Assembly: GCA_002110485.1 (NCBI GenBank)
Contig: MOWL01000024.1
Coordinates: 620,001 to 684,000 of the forward strand
Direction of reading: 5' to 3'
DNA from: Emergomyces orientalis
Lineage: Eukaryota; Ascomycota; Eurotiomycetes; Onygenales; Ajellomycetaceae
DNA: 64,000 nt
In this document: piece by piece, positions 1 through 12,458 of the stretch
How the letters are laid out: every line of letters starts with the position of its first letter
Position numbering within the stretch: position 1 is the stretch's first letter
The notes under the pieces: model-generated
Told to the model about the DNA's origin: nothing
Databases searched by the model: none
What the model saw: only the letters and a program-made list of their open reading frames with translations
Program-made: the position numbers and the translations under genes

Positions 1-502
1 CTGTCATGGTATTTGTAACATCCAGCTGATAACTACTGGCGAATGGTGACAACACCGATTGTGTCTGCCAGAAGTCAAGCAATTCTCCATACCTGTGGTT
101 CGTGGACACTCCGCAGCGAATGTACCGACTGGATGATCAATAACCATATTATTATTACTCGAGTTGTAATTGATCAAGGTGTCGGTAACTACCAACCTAC
201 ACTGGCGTTCAGGCGGCGTAAGCACGCCCTTATTTTGGTGTGCATATGTAACTTACTAGCTAGCAGCTCCCGATTTGCTTGGGACAAAGGAGCCGAACTC
301 CCAATCACAACTGCGCCGAAATAAGTGGTTTTGAATTGCAGCGAGTCATACCTGAACCACTTCTTCTCCCACAACTTTCCCTCCCTAATCGCAAATATTC
401 ATATCCTGCACCGTCCGTGATCAGTTGTGCAAGCGCGTTCTAGTTAGCAGGACTAGTATATATCATTCCGTTCTCCTTCGTAAACAATTTCACGAAACAA
501 AT
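1..502. other. 5' flank without a recognised gene
   Basis: No reading frame here looks like a protein on either strand. The stretch is the upstream flank of the monooxygenase gene that starts at 503. Confidence 0.5.
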
Positions 503-2466
503 ATGGATCTCTTCGCGGAAGAACAGACGCTCGAGCGGCAAAAAATAATCAGTACAACAGTTGCCCCGCCGCTCCCTCGTCGGACTCCCTTGCCACCCCG
601 GTCTCAGGATGATACCGAATTATATGAAGTGGTCATTATTGGTGTACGTAGCAAATTCGACGACATGTGGTCATATTATAGAATATCATTGACCTTTCAC
701 CCAGGCAGGACCAGCAGGCATAATGCTAAACCTTCTGCTCGCACGCTACGGATTGCCCGATTCTTCCCGCTTATGTATTGACGCCAGTCCGTCAGAACTC
801 AAAGTTGGCCACGCTGATGCGGTGATGCAACGGACATTGGAAGTTTTTAAGAGCCTGGATTTAGTCGATGAGATTTGGAATCAAGGGCTGCGCGCCTACG
901 AATTCACTCGATGGATTAAGGATTCCAGTGCACCCACAGGCTTTATTCGACAATTTTCGCAATACACTGGCCAGATTAAGGGGAGGTATAAACCGGCTAT
1001 GGCTCTGATGTCACAGGGGAGGGTTGAACGAATAATCCGCGACGATCTTAAAAAGTATTCAAAAAAAGGAGTTACTTGGAACTGTCGGGTTCTGGATGTC
1101 CAGATTGAAAATGATGAAGTGCCTGGATTTCCTGTGAAGGCAACAATTGAACAAGATGGCGAAACGCGGACGATAAGAACGAAGTACCTAGTTGGAGCGG
1201 ACGGTGCGCATTCGGTCGTCAGAAAATCAGTCGGCATAAATCAAACTGGAGCTTCGTCTGGAGATATTTGGGGTGTCGTTGACATGGTGGCTGACACTGA
1301 TTTCCCGGACATTCGAAGACCTGTTCACTTGCTCTCTACTAATCGAATTATTTCTATAATTCCCCGCGAAAGAAAAAATGATGGGGAATACCTCACTCGG
1401 GTATACGTGCCTTTCGCTGAGGATGATCCTATTGAATCCGGAAACTCTGCAGCTACAGCTGCACTCAACACTGAGGAATACCAGCGTGCACGAAGAGCCA
1501 AGATTACACCAGAGGTCATTTTGCAGCGTGCGAGAGACTTATTCCACCCCTATTATATCCGGCCTAAGCAAAACATCGAGTGGTGGGCAGCATACCAAGT
1601 TGGAAGGCGGGTCGCTGAACGTCTTGTTGAGAAAGACAATACTGGAAATCCATGTGTTTTCCTCGTTGGAGATGGTTCGTATAAAATCTTTTCTAGCAAC
1701 GGTGCGCCAGAAGCGCGATTGGATGAGACGAGACTAACAACATACCGCAGCGTGCCATACACACTCTCCGGCCATGGGCCAAGGGATGAATGTTGCCCTA
1801 ATGGATAGTTACGATCTATCTTGGAAGCTCATGTATTCAATCAACGGATTGACTCCAGAACCAGAAAAGCTTCTCGACACATTTTCCCATGATCGCCTTA
1901 AGAATGCCAAGAAGCTTGTTGAGTCTGACCGCCTCTGGTATGAAGGTCGGTATATAATTGAACCTGAGGACAATGTCGAAGCTCAAAATTTTGTACAGCT
2001 TGACTTACTCGCTTTCATGGTCGGTGCCATTGAATATGACGAAGGCTTCCTAGTTGATGAGAAAACTGGAAGCTCAGATGGGCCGATTAATAGTTCCAAT
2101 TTTTTAACAGGGGTTTTACGGGAGGGCCGCCGGTTCGCAGATGGAATGATCACGAGGTTTGCAGATGGTGATATAAGACACTCACAAGATGAATTTCCCT
2201 CGGACGGACGCTTCCGCGTACTTGTCTTTACATCTGATGATCTCCTCAAGAATCCAGGGGGGGTTTCCGCGTCCTCTCTTAACGAAATCTGTCAGGAAGT
2301 ATTGCCCGCATTTATTCCAAGAACGGTAGAGTTAGTCGTCTTTACGCCGTTTGGTTCCCTTTCTTTCGAGTGGCCGGATATACCGTCAGTTATCAAACGA
2401 GAAGCGGAAATGAGGCTGCACTACCTTGATCCAGAAGGATATGCAGCATATGGCGTCGAAGTATAG
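503..2466 (+). CDS. FAD-dependent phenol-type monooxygenase
   Basis: Three exons, 503-643, 705-1674 and 1751-2466, give 608 residues. The first intron (gtacgt...cccag) falls inside the FAD-binding GAGPAG motif at about residue 47, and joining restores VVIIGAGPAG. The second intron (gttcgt...ccgcag) lies in the second FAD motif and restores VGDACHTHSP at about 367-376. A DG motif (VGADGAHS) lies near residue 210. The region after about 420 corresponds to the thioredoxin-like dimerisation domain of the phenol 2-monooxygenase/PheA-TfdB group. That family uses NADPH and O2 to hydroxylate phenolic substrates. The substrate of this member cannot be read from sequence. An in-frame upstream ATG at 425 exists, but the 503 start suits the family length better. 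The gene appears intact. Confidence 0.9.
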
Positions 2467-3990
2467 ATTTCGGGAGTGACCGTCCATAGAGTATCTTTAT
2501 CCCCAGAGAAGAGGGATGCCCGTTATGAGCTTAGCGGGATATCTCGCTATTCGCGGACATGGACTTTGAAGGAGGGACATGGCCTCTACGCCGAACCTCC
2601 TTTGGCATCTAGCATTATTTGGCATGATTTGGCATGATTTGGCATTATTGGCGGTATTGAATTTTGTGGTGTTTGGCCTGATCTGATCTCCATCTGGGCG
2701 CTTTGAGTATGAAGAATAGAGCAAGCAAAGAGTAGACAAATGTTCTATATATTTCATTCTGGAACAAAATGGTATCAACACATGGATTCTCCCCCCCCCC
2801 CTCAAGCTCCAAACCCGTTTCAACCTCCCGGTGAACTAAGTTTCCTTCGATTGGTCTTTTTCTCGACACTGATGGGCAGAGAAAGTAAAGCACACTCCAT
2901 GCCCGCTACGCGACTAACCGACTTCCAACTGACCTAAGTTAGTTACTCCCCTAGACATTGACCAGCTCACCTCCAGATCCTTGACCCTGCAAGTTTTGTT
3001 GCGGCGCCAGTCTTCTGCATCTGCCATAGGTCCTGAGCTCCTGGGATCGATCTTATCAGGCCTTTATTAAGCTCTTCCAAGGGGCTGACGGCATCATCCC
3101 TAGGCCAATAATCTCTCCACCGCCCTCAGTCCGTCGCTCCCTTCCCGCAGCGCTGGGCGTGGCACCAATTCAGCCTCTGATATGCAGGATATGCGACTAT
3201 TTGATGCTGCTGTTATCTGAAATCGCTGCTATCTAAAAAAACAGTTTGTGTTTCGTCATCGCATTACCCTCCTTTATTTCCTGGGGTAAGTTTTATATTT
3301 TTTATATAAATCCTAGCGCCCTTTTTCTTTTCATCCTTTTTTTTTTTTCACCCTGTATCTTTATGTCTTCTTCAACCACACGCCTTGTTATATATCTCCC
3401 CATTTGAGTCTTATATTCCAAAGTCATTGCCCCAAAACTCAAAACAGTCTGCAGATATCCACCTCGATCTGGACTTTTCAGATTCCCACTTTTTCCCTTT
3501 GCCGACAAGCTACCAGTTCCACTTCTCAGGAGCTTTCCCCATCGGCGTTTGTTGGGTAACTCCTCAACTACCTTATTTTTATCCTTTTTATTCTTTTTTA
3601 TCCCTTTTTAACTTTCTTTTTCTCCTCCTTGGAGTCTGACTTTTGCCACGGGTTCCCCCCCCCCCACAAACCTATCCTGCTGACCTTCTAAGTGCCTTCT
3701 TGACCCTCTTTTCTCGCAGCCCAGCCCGCTGGTCGGTAACTTCGGGATACTCAGTTTGTCAGTTCCTGCGACACTAAGGCTACACGTGATATCACAGCTG
3801 GTTATCAGTTTGACAATCAGCTACCGTTTGCACTCAATTCACAGCTATCCTCCTCGGCCGGCTTACAGGGTTCTTCTCCGCAGTTCTAGATTTGAGATTC
3901 GCCGCCACTCTCTATTTAAAGAAAAAAATTAAAAATTAAAAATTAATACAATAATACCAATAGATAAATCCCCATATCAGCCGGCCTGAT
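2467..3990. other. intergenic region with pyrimidine-rich leader
   Basis: No coding region recognised. It contains a four-unit tandem repeat (2612-2650), A/T-rich runs, a C run near 3655, and a long C/T-rich stretch (about 3240-3960) that probably includes the 5' leader of the next gene. Confidence 0.5.
2612..2650. repeat. short tandem repeat, 10-bp unit
   Basis: About four consecutive copies of a unit alternating between ggcatgattt and ggcattattt lie 150 bp after the monooxygenase stop codon. Confidence 0.8.
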
Positions 3991-6386
3991 ATGGCCCAAG
4001 GGCAGCTATGGGCTACTTTAATGAACGCCATTGACCCTCTCAACACAAAAGCCATGCCCGTCGTTCTACAATCGACTATCCATCTGTTAGAAACAGAACT
4101 TGCGAATGCTAGGGCTGCTCTCCAGGAAATTCAGGCACATCCAGCAACAAAAGCAGCAATCTCCTTTTCTTCCTCTTCTGCCTCTTCCTCTTCCTCCCCC
4201 TCCTCCTCCTGCCGTTGCGCGGAAATGCAGGAAACCATCACTGCTGACGCAATGGCTGCCTACAAGCACCATTTAGTTGGCCGCGCCGCCCAGATTACCA
4301 CCGCTTCTCTCCATTTGTCTTGTCACCCTGATTGCGCCGTGGCATTCGTAGGCAAACCGTTGCCTATTTCGCTGCCAGACCTCCTATCTAATACCCTTAT
4401 CCTCGACCACATCGCGCCTTATCTTTCGATCTCGTCTCTACTTTCGCTAGCATCCACATGCACTACCTTCCGTTCCATCATAATGGATACCCCATACGTC
4501 TTTCGGCATATGGATTTAACAGGATGTCGCGGAGCTCAGCCACCACCGTCAATGGGTCCTATAGACACTGGCGGTGAGGTGTGGAGGAGCGAGCGCATGG
4601 ATGAATCTTTGACTGAAGATGACTTCTACTCAGGGCCGTTGAGAGGCATATTTTCTGATCTAGGACGCCGGTCTATCCTGCAGGATGTCAGGACGCTGGT
4701 TCTAGATGGTCTCTCCGTCCCCGCAGACCTTATCGCCGATATTATCTTGACAGACAACTTTAACGTCGTCCTACTGTCTATCAGGGAGTGCCTCAACCTG
4801 AACGAACGTAAGTTGATGCAGACTCTGCAATATGCCGTCAGGCCGTCCCGGCCAAAGGGTATGCCAAGAGTGAAAGGGATCTATCATTTTACTCCAAAAG
4901 ATGATTCTCAGAGTGCCTTGCACGGCAGACAGCAAATGTATCACACTTCGGCCGTCGCCAAGTGGGATCGCCCGGGGGCTCTCCTGTCAGACAATCAACA
5001 ATGCAACTCTGCCGAGATGTGTGTAACTGCCAAGGACAATCACCATGAGCAGCTGATGCGGAGACATCCGTGGTACAAGTCGTCGGGCAAGGTGCTCAGG
5101 AAGCCAATTTCCAACGGATGGGCGCAGACAATGCAGCTTTGTAGCGGAATCATCTCTTTTGATGCGGCGCTGTGCCGGAGCCCACAACACCAACCTTTCT
5201 TCTCCGTAGAAGGGAACGATGCGCAACCGCCCACATACCTCTCCCCAGCGATTGCAACTGTTGCTCTCGGCCCCAGGGGCTGCGAGGGTTGTCGCACCTC
5301 ACCAGAAGGTCCGGCAGTATGGAATCACTCGCCCGACCATCAGTTCCCGTTACTGACCCCTCCACCGATCCACTCCTCCCGAATCACCGCCGCCAAGTCC
5401 CCCGTCCTCTTTGCCAATGATGAACCCACCTTGATTATGCAGTGCCAAGAATGCCTGATCGACCGCTGGTGCAACCGGTGTGGCAGCTGGTGGTGTTCAG
5501 CCTGTCTTCCGCACCCAGAAAAGCCGAGACACCATCGCAAGTTGCATCAGACCGCATCCCGGTCTTCCTCCTCGTCTTCCTCCTCCTCTGGATCCGAAGA
5601 CGGAGGAGGTCCCTCACACCCAAAGGTATTTAACAATGGGCTCTGCCTAGAATGCCACACCGAAGCTACTACTGCCTCTCGTTCGATCCCATGATAAATA
5701 TACGAGGGTGACTTAAATGCGAAAATTTGAACCAAAAATTTAATAATTTTCGCATGCCAGCACTTCTTTGTATGAAAAATGGTGATGATTGAAGGAAGTA
5801 TGCTTTAGCCTTTTCACCCATCCGATTTTGTTGTAACATGTAGCAATGCATTGCGTAAATACTTTCTTTGCGTTGGGTTCCGTTGTCACTCGTCCACACA
5901 CAATCCCTTGCACATCATCCCTCTCATTCCATTCCCCCGTTCCTCACCGCATGGAAAAATTCAGCTAACAATGTCTCTATAAACAGCGACTTCTAGCAGG
6001 TGTCAGCAGAGATTGTTGGGAATGCGGTGCTACAGTAAGTTCCCTCCACCATGCTTATATATTTTCATGCCATTACCCCAGAGAAGGCAATTCTTCCCAT
6101 GATCTAACAACACATCTTCACAAAATAGTGCGGCGCCTGCAAAGCAGAAGTCCAACGGACATGCACTACTTGCCAGGGGGAGTACTGCATTGAGCATAAT
6201 GACGGCTGCACCGATACGAAGGTACGTTTTATTTATTACTTCTATTCATATATCTATTCATATATATAATTTACGCATCCCCTATTTCCGTCATGCAATA
6301 TATGATACAAATTACTTACACACAATATGCCTTTTATCCAGTGCGATTGGTGCAATACCAGCGGACGCCGACAGAGGGGCCCATGA
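3991..6386 (+). CDS. F-box protein with Cys-rich zinc-binding tail
   Basis: Exons 3991-5680, 6000-6034, 6129-6221 and 6342-6386 give 620 residues. An F-box-like segment (LPDLLSNTLILDHIAPYLSI...) sits near residue 130, followed by a Leu-rich region. The C-terminus is a series of Cys pairs: CQEC, CNRC, CSAC, GLCLEC, then across the small exons WECGATCGAC, TCTTC, EYCIEH and CDWC. F-box proteins usually link substrates to SCF ubiquitin ligases; the Cys-rich tail probably binds zinc. The last two introns have gtaagt and gtacgt donors. The first intron is long (319 bp) with a weak gttcga donor, so that junction is less certain; without it the protein would stop at 5694 and lose half the Cys cluster. 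A Ser-rich tract lies near residues 55-70 and another before the tail. Confidence 0.85.
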
Positions 6387-7900
6387 TTGAACAATTGCAC
6401 TGATATACGACGTATGATAATAATATGTCAATGCAAGTGGTTTCATCAACACAACCGCTTAGACTACCCGAATAGCATAGTCTGCTATTTTGCTAAGCCG
6501 GGGGGACGCACATACGCCTGCGGCCCCTATTACCTGACCCATTCGAACGACCTACTCAAAACTCTCATCCCATCCAACCAAAATCACCCCAACTCAACAA
6601 AGCTCCGAATCTTAAATCTCCCCTGTTTCATTATCCTTTTTTTCTCTTAGGACTTTCTAAGTTTCTTTTCTTTAAATCTACGGTTAACCGGCTCCTCTCC
6701 GCTCTCCTCACTTCTCCTTTTGCCCCTCGTCCCCTTGGAAGCCATCGCCATCGCCATCGCCACTCGCCTTATGCATGATGTATGATGCATGCCATTATCA
6801 GCAATTATCATCCAGGTTGGACCATTTCATTTCGCTTCACTTACTTTCTTCTACCGCATATTTTACTACTTTTACGCTATATACCATATTTTAATGCTTC
6901 GTTTTGCTATTTCTCTTTCGTCTTGATAAATCCACTCAATTTAAAAATTTTTCCCCGGTGCCAGAAGTTATTGTTATTTTGAGCCTCTGATTTGATCTGA
7001 TCTCTTGATTTTTGCCCTTTTGCGGGTGCGGGCAAGGTGTTTATTTGGACCTTTACATTGCTATTTGTCTGGGGTTAAATCTGGGGACCAGGGGACGGAT
7101 GGGCTTTGATTGGTACGAGGGGGGCTTTTTCCGGGGGTTATTTTTTGTTTTTGCTGGGTAAGGCCTAAAGGTTGGAAAAGTAGGGAGGAACACTCATCTC
7201 AATTATATATACGCTAAACGTAGCATAAACATAAGGTTGGTATTCTTGCTTTTTTTCCTGGGGACTGATGTATTAAGCCGTTTCTTAAGATAGCCTGAGC
7301 GAGTGACTAAATCTAAATGGTGGAGACAACACTCTCAACTTATTTTTTTTTTTTTTTTTTGTGAATAACAATAAAAACAAGATGCCATTTCAGATAAATT
7401 TTGTTTTTTTATTTTTTTAGCTTAAATTGTGATTCTTCATATGATGTGGCTGGCCAAGTGCGAAAGGAAAAAAAAAGGAAACAATGTCATCAAGTCATTC
7501 AAGCATAGATGGTAGCTGTAAACTATCATCCAAACCAACCAAACAATAAACCAACCGCTTCCCAGCACTTCTTCCGTTCCTAGCATAAAGTAAATCACCT
7601 CCTAGTTGTGTCTTGTCTCTTCCATCTACATAATGCGCTACCAGGAATGGAAAAATGAAGGAAGAAAAGATATAACATGCTACATGAGGAATCAGAGCAT
7701 CGACCAAACCCACGGGGTAGTTTTTGAGAGTGTTGGTAGAGCATAGTGTAGCATGGCTGAGCTATATCAATCGCCTTTAGTGTTTTGTTATCACAATAAA
7801 GTGCAGATCCGCAGACATTGAGCGGAATCGACCGAAGCGAAGATTCGTCGTTTAACAGAGAGGGGTCGGTGAGTGTTCGTTATTTCGAAAACAGAACGTT
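6387..7900. other. intergenic region between convergent genes
   Basis: No gene recognised. It contains AT-rich sequence and a poly-T run at about 7342-7360. It lies between the 3' ends of the F-box gene (+) and the RBR gene (-). Confidence 0.5.
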
Positions 7901-9137
7901 TCACTCAGGCTCTGGAGTGATGTTATCATCCCACTTGGCCTGGTCCCAGCGAAATGTTCGGTGGCATTTGGTACCTGGTTAAGAATTAAAATGTGAGTTT
8001 ATATTAATATTTAGTTTTAACTTTAAAAGACGGCGCGCAGAGCAGCTATCCTAATGCTTTGTGGATATGTGGTTCGAGGGAGGACATACAGTACATATTC
8101 GGACAGCCTCCACTTTTCTGAATTCTCCACCCGCATTGCGGAGTTGGACATTTCTTCGTCATCCTCTTAATACGTTCCTCGCTACTGCGCACACTTTGCG
8201 CTTTCGGGTGCTTGTCATCATACTGGCCGCAGGTGTATTTGAGATGCCAAGGGATACCATGCAGGAAACAGCTACTAGCTCCACATTGGACACATATCAC
8301 TTGCTGAGACTGGTTGCCTTCGGGGAATATTTGGCCCGAGCCGCAGGTGACGGACAAGCACCAGGTCCAGCGAGGGTGAGATTCAAGCTCCTTGCGAGCA
8401 GCGATTCCAGTAATGGTTGCATTCTCCTTACGGTTCAGGACAGAGCGAACCACCGATTCTGAAAGAGGGATGTTGCATTGTGGGCAGGTACAGCTGGACC
8501 AGTTGATTACACCCTTGTCTGTTGTCCCGTTGTACTCAATGGGTGCCCGTGTTTTCAGAGTTATGACGATGTGCTTTGACACGCAATTTGAACATGTAAG
8601 TGGGCTATGTAAACAGCGGGGGAATGCGGGGAAATTTGCGCCGTTGTGGCCCAGTGGTTTCATTTCTGCACAGATGACGCATTCTCTGAAGGCATGACTC
8701 CGATCCTTTTTGCGACTGCGAGTTGGGAGGCTATTAGGCAGAGATAATCCGGCTGGTTGGCTTGAGGGTTTGCTTGTTGTGGGTAACTGGGGCGACGAAC
8801 CTGAAGCTGCTGCGGGCAGGCCTGACGACTTTTTTGAAACTCCGGTGCTTAGATTGTGTGTTATTGAGAAAGTGGTTTTTGCCGAAGTGCGCCGTATACC
8901 AAGACTAGCTGATTTATTTGCGACCATAACAGAAACTCCTCGATTCCTCGCTTTTCTTGCTTTTCTGGGGGGATAAACCCTGGGTTGCAGGCAAACTTTT
9001 GCTCCCATTTTGCTGGGTGGGCCTTGGGGGTACTGAGGCCAGAAGGAAAGACAAGACAGTTGGTGGAAAGAGGGTAGCCGCAAGGCAATTGCAGGTCGTA
9101 AATTTGACCCTAGGGCACATTCATGAAGGGATATCAA
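7901..9137 (-). CDS. RBR (RING-IBR-RING2) E3 ubiquitin ligase-like protein
   Basis: Two exons on the minus strand, 9137-8090 and 7974-7901, with a 115-bp intron (gtatgt...ccag). The order is a basic, Ser/Pro-rich N-terminus, RING1 (CVICAEMKP ... CSNC ... CPQC), an IBR (CLSVTCGSG ... CVQC ... H ... C) and RING2 (CPTPQCGWRIQKSGGC ... YCTKC). RBR ligases accept ubiquitin on a RING2 Cys; the Cys in SGGC aligns with that residue. The second exon ends RING2 with HRTFRWDQ, where most RBR proteins have FCW followed by another Cys, so the last zinc ligands are not evident. The start is uncertain: 9137 gives the longest frame, and the Met at 9008 is a good alternative. Its substrate is unknown. Confidence 0.8.
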
Positions 9138-10016
9138 TTAAGAGGACCCTTATGGAGAATAGGGGTGGAGGCCAACAACTTGGTTGGTGGAAGAAGCCAA
9201 CTTGGGTGATAGAAACAAGAGATGAGAAGAAAGGCAGAAGAAGGGAAATGAAAGCATGAGAATAGGAAAAAAATAATTTCATGTTTCCCCGTTGTCCAAT
9301 ATAAATACATTGAGCGGAGCATTAGGGGAGAAATAGGCAACAGAACACGTGACCTGGCGGAGTGAATGGGAAACTGATATCTGTGAGTCGGAAGCAGAAG
9401 CAATTAGTGGACAATGATACGGACACACTTGTGCCGAATATCAACACTAGAAGCAATGCTAGTAGGAAATAGTCCGAATGCTGCCTGCCATAATGGCGCG
9501 TGATCCTGGTTCATTATAATGAGGTCCAGCAGAAGCTGCGGGAAGATTGGAGTGGCAGCAGTTCACAAAATTGAAACCAAGTGCGAGACTTGGTAGTCTG
9601 CCCATGCAGTTAGTAAATTATATAAATTCCGTCAACTAAGACCTAAAAGTCTTGAAGAACCAGACATGGAGTGGAGATGTTGTTCACCCAATTTTAAATG
9701 CAATTGACGGTTTGCGGTGAAGCTGTGTCCTGTAAAGAGAGAAAGTTAGAATGGAGTTAAGAGAAGCTTATCAGATCTAATTAGCACGTGGAGATAAGAT
9801 CGATCAGATAAGATAGGATCCTCTCGTAGGTTCCAGAAACAACGTTTGGTCATCAACGATCGATATTCAATATCAGACATAAATACATGCAGACAGCTTG
9901 TTGCCTTCGATTTTTAGGGTGTAAACAGCTCCTGTGAGATGAGAAAAGAAAGCGATGGCATAATATCTTTCTCAGCCCTCTTACGTTCATAATATATCAC
10001 AAGTGTAGTATATACC
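9138..10016. other. divergent intergenic region
   Basis: This is the shared upstream region of the RBR gene (-) and the UFD1-domain gene (+). No coding region or clear regulatory motif recognised. Several GATA/GATC-rich stretches lie around 9760-9830. Confidence 0.4.
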
Positions 10017-12458
10017 ATGGCCACCGATGCAGAAGCCCTAAAATGGACCGCCCAGTTTGCCGTGACCCCTCCTACACGAACAAAAAAGCTACCAGGAGAT
10101 AAGATCCTTCTTCCTCCCTCCGCGCTCGAACAACTCCTTGCCGCCGCTCCAATTACCTCCGTAACCTCAGCGCATGCTCATGCACTGACGCCGCAGTTCG
10201 ACCCCTTCAACCCGCACACTTTTGCTGCCGAACGCCGAGCTAGAGAGTTGCTTGCAGACAGACAACAGCAGCTCCCGCACCCCTTGACTTTTCGCATAGT
10301 TAATCCTTCGAACGGTCGGGTTATTCACGCTGGTATCCGCGAGTTTTCTGCCCAGGAGAATGAAGTTGGTTTGAGCGCCTTCCTTCGTGAGAGTCTCGGC
10401 CTTGACGATGTTGATTTTCCTTCCGCAGGAAGAGGGGTCGCATCAGGCGAGCAGTCACCATCTGATGTGGATATGCTAGAATCTGGGAATGAAACTATTT
10501 CGAATATGCCAAAGGGACCCCTTGTCACCATACATGCGAAACAACTCCCAAAGGGGTCTTATGTTCGCCTACGCCCTCTGGAGGCGGGATATGACCCCGA
10601 AGATTGGAAAGCGCTGTTAGAACGACATCTGCGCGAGAACTTTACAACTTTGACGGTGGGAGAGCTTCTGCTAGTTCCTGGAGGATTGAATGAGACGTTC
10701 AGGTTCCTGGTTGATAAGGTGGAACCCCAGGGGGATGGCATTTGCATTGTGGACACTGATCTGGAAGTGGATATCGAAGCTCTGAATGAAGAGCAGGCAC
10801 GAGAGACCTTGAAGAAACGTTTAGAAAAAGCTTCTCGTGCTCCGGGAACAAAAGAGGGAAGCTCTATAGGTGGGAATCTGGCTCAGGGGCAAGAAGTGAG
10901 GGGCCAAGTGTTACCAGGAGATTACGTCGACTACGAACTTAATGACTGGGACCGCGGACATGCCTTGGATATTGAAATCGATGTAGCAGATGATGCGGAC
11001 GTGGACCTTTTGATAAGCCCCTTTTCGACAAGGCAAAGAAACCGACCAAGGGGCGATGAACATGTTTTTGGAGAATTTTCGAGTTTTTCCCCGAAGCGGA
11101 TATGTCTGCAGCCCACTAATATCGAGCTTCAAGATGCAGAAGCTCTTTACATATCCGTCCACGCCTATTCTGAAGACATCCCAAATGGCAATGACACTAC
11201 CTCGAACACCGCAACTCCGCTGAAATTCAGCCTCCGCACAAGAACCGTTCCAGCAGGAAAGCCACACGCGTCTACGGAGGAAGACGAGCACGATTCAGAT
11301 GATACCAAGTGCAAAAATTGCCACCAATGGATTCCAAAGCGCACCCTTTTCCTACACGAAAACTTCTGTCTCCGCAACAACATCCTCTGCCCTAAATGCG
11401 AAAACGTCTTCCAAAAACGATCTCCCGAATGGGAAAACCACTGGCACTGTCCCCATGACTCCTCCTACGGCAACGACCTATCCAGCCGACTAAAGCACAA
11501 CAACATCTTCCACACTCCCCACTCCTGCCTCAACTGCCCCTTCACAGCTACCAGCCTCCCCACCCTCGCCCATCACCGCACCACCACCTGCCCCGCCAAA
11601 CCCATCCTCTGCCAATTCTGCCACCTCATCGTACCCCAACAGGGGGAAGCAGATCCGGACATGCACGACCCCGAAGTACTACTGTCAGGTCTAACCCCGC
11701 ACGAACTCGCCGACGGTGGGCGCACGACCGAATGTCACCTCTGCAACAAGATCATTCGACTAAAGGATATGAAAACACACCTGCGCCACCACGACTTGGA
11801 CCGCCTTTCACGGCCAGCGCCGCGGGTATGCAGGAACCGCAACTGCGGCAGGACTCTACAAGGCAGCAATAGCAGTAGTACTATTTCCAACCACAGTAAT
11901 AATAATGATACACTTGGCCTATGCTCGGTATGCTTTGGCCCGCTATACGCAGACGTTTATGATCCCGAGGGGAAAGCGCTGCGCCGCCGGATCGAGCGGC
12001 GGTATCTGACGCAGATGCTAAAGGGATGTGGGAAGGGATGGTGTTTGAATCCATATTGCAAAACCGGGCGTGCGAATGCTACCATTACTGCCTCATCCTC
12101 ATCCGAAAAGGGTGGAGAAGCAGCACCAGCTCTAACGAGCAAGGAAATCTCAACTTTGATTAAACCGCTCATAGACACTATTAGCATTGGTCCGGCGGCA
12201 ACCACAAATAACCTGCCGTTTTATTTCTGCACAGATGAAAAGAGCCAGCAGAGGCGGAAGCTGGCCGAGCTGTTAGCTGCTGAAACAGGGAGCGAGGTTG
12301 AGAGTAGCCAGGGGCCAAATCCGAATGCGAGTGAGAAGGGGTATGATGTCACCTGGTGCATCGCGGCAGTTGAGGCGGGTGCGGGGGACGTGGGGAAGGC
12401 CAGGGAGTGGTTGAAGAATTGGGCGCCAGGGAAGGGAGAGAGGGTTGCTGTGAGTTGA
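10017..12458 (+). CDS. UFD1-domain protein with C-terminal zinc fingers
   Basis: Single exon, 813 residues. The N-terminal part (about 20-260) matches a UFD1 fold: LPGDKILLPPSALEQL near 25, HAGIREF near 105, then TIHAKQLPKGSYVRLRPLE and LTVGELLLVPG (about 165-225). The UFD1 family binds ubiquitin as a Cdc48/p97 cofactor in degradation pathways. After residue 425 come zinc-finger-like repeats (CKNCHQWIP...H..FC, CPKCENVF, CQFC, CHLC...H), and a Cys-rich segment (CRNRNCG ... CSVCFG) near 600-645. This fusion is longer than yeast Ufd1 (about 360 residues) and resembles a Pezizomycotina-type paralogue rather than Ufd1 itself. The start at 10017 (ccATGg context) is well placed. Confidence 0.85.
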   Translation: MATDAEALKWTAQFAVTPPTRTKKLPGDKILLPPSALEQLLAAAPITSVTSAHAHALTPQFDPFNPHTFAAERRARELLADRQQQLPHPLTFRIVNPSNGRVIHAGIREFSAQENEVGLSAFLRESLGLDDVDFPSAGRGVASGEQSPSDVDMLESGNETISNMPKGPLVTIHAKQLPKGSYVRLRPLEAGYDPEDWKALLERHLRENFTTLTVGELLLVPGGLNETFRFLVDKVEPQGDGICIVDTDLEVDIEALNEEQARETLKKRLEKASRAPGTKEGSSIGGNLAQGQEVRGQVLPGDYVDYELNDWDRGHALDIEIDVADDADVDLLISPFSTRQRNRPRGDEHVFGEFSSFSPKRICLQPTNIELQDAEALYISVHAYSEDIPNGNDTTSNTATPLKFSLRTRTVPAGKPHASTEEDEHDSDDTKCKNCHQWIPKRTLFLHENFCLRNNILCPKCENVFQKRSPEWENHWHCPHDSSYGNDLSSRLKHNNIFHTPHSCLNCPFTATSLPTLAHHRTTTCPAKPILCQFCHLIVPQQGEADPDMHDPEVLLSGLTPHELADGGRTTECHLCNKIIRLKDMKTHLRHHDLDRLSRPAPRVCRNRNCGRTLQGSNSSSTISNHSNNNDTLGLCSVCFGPLYADVYDPEGKALRRRIERRYLTQMLKGCGKGWCLNPYCKTGRANATITASSSSEKGGEAAPALTSKEISTLIKPLIDTISIGPAATTNNLPFYFCTDEKSQQRRKLAELLAAETGSEVESSQGPNPNASEKGYDVTWCIAAVEAGAGDVGKAREWLKNWAPGKGERVAVS

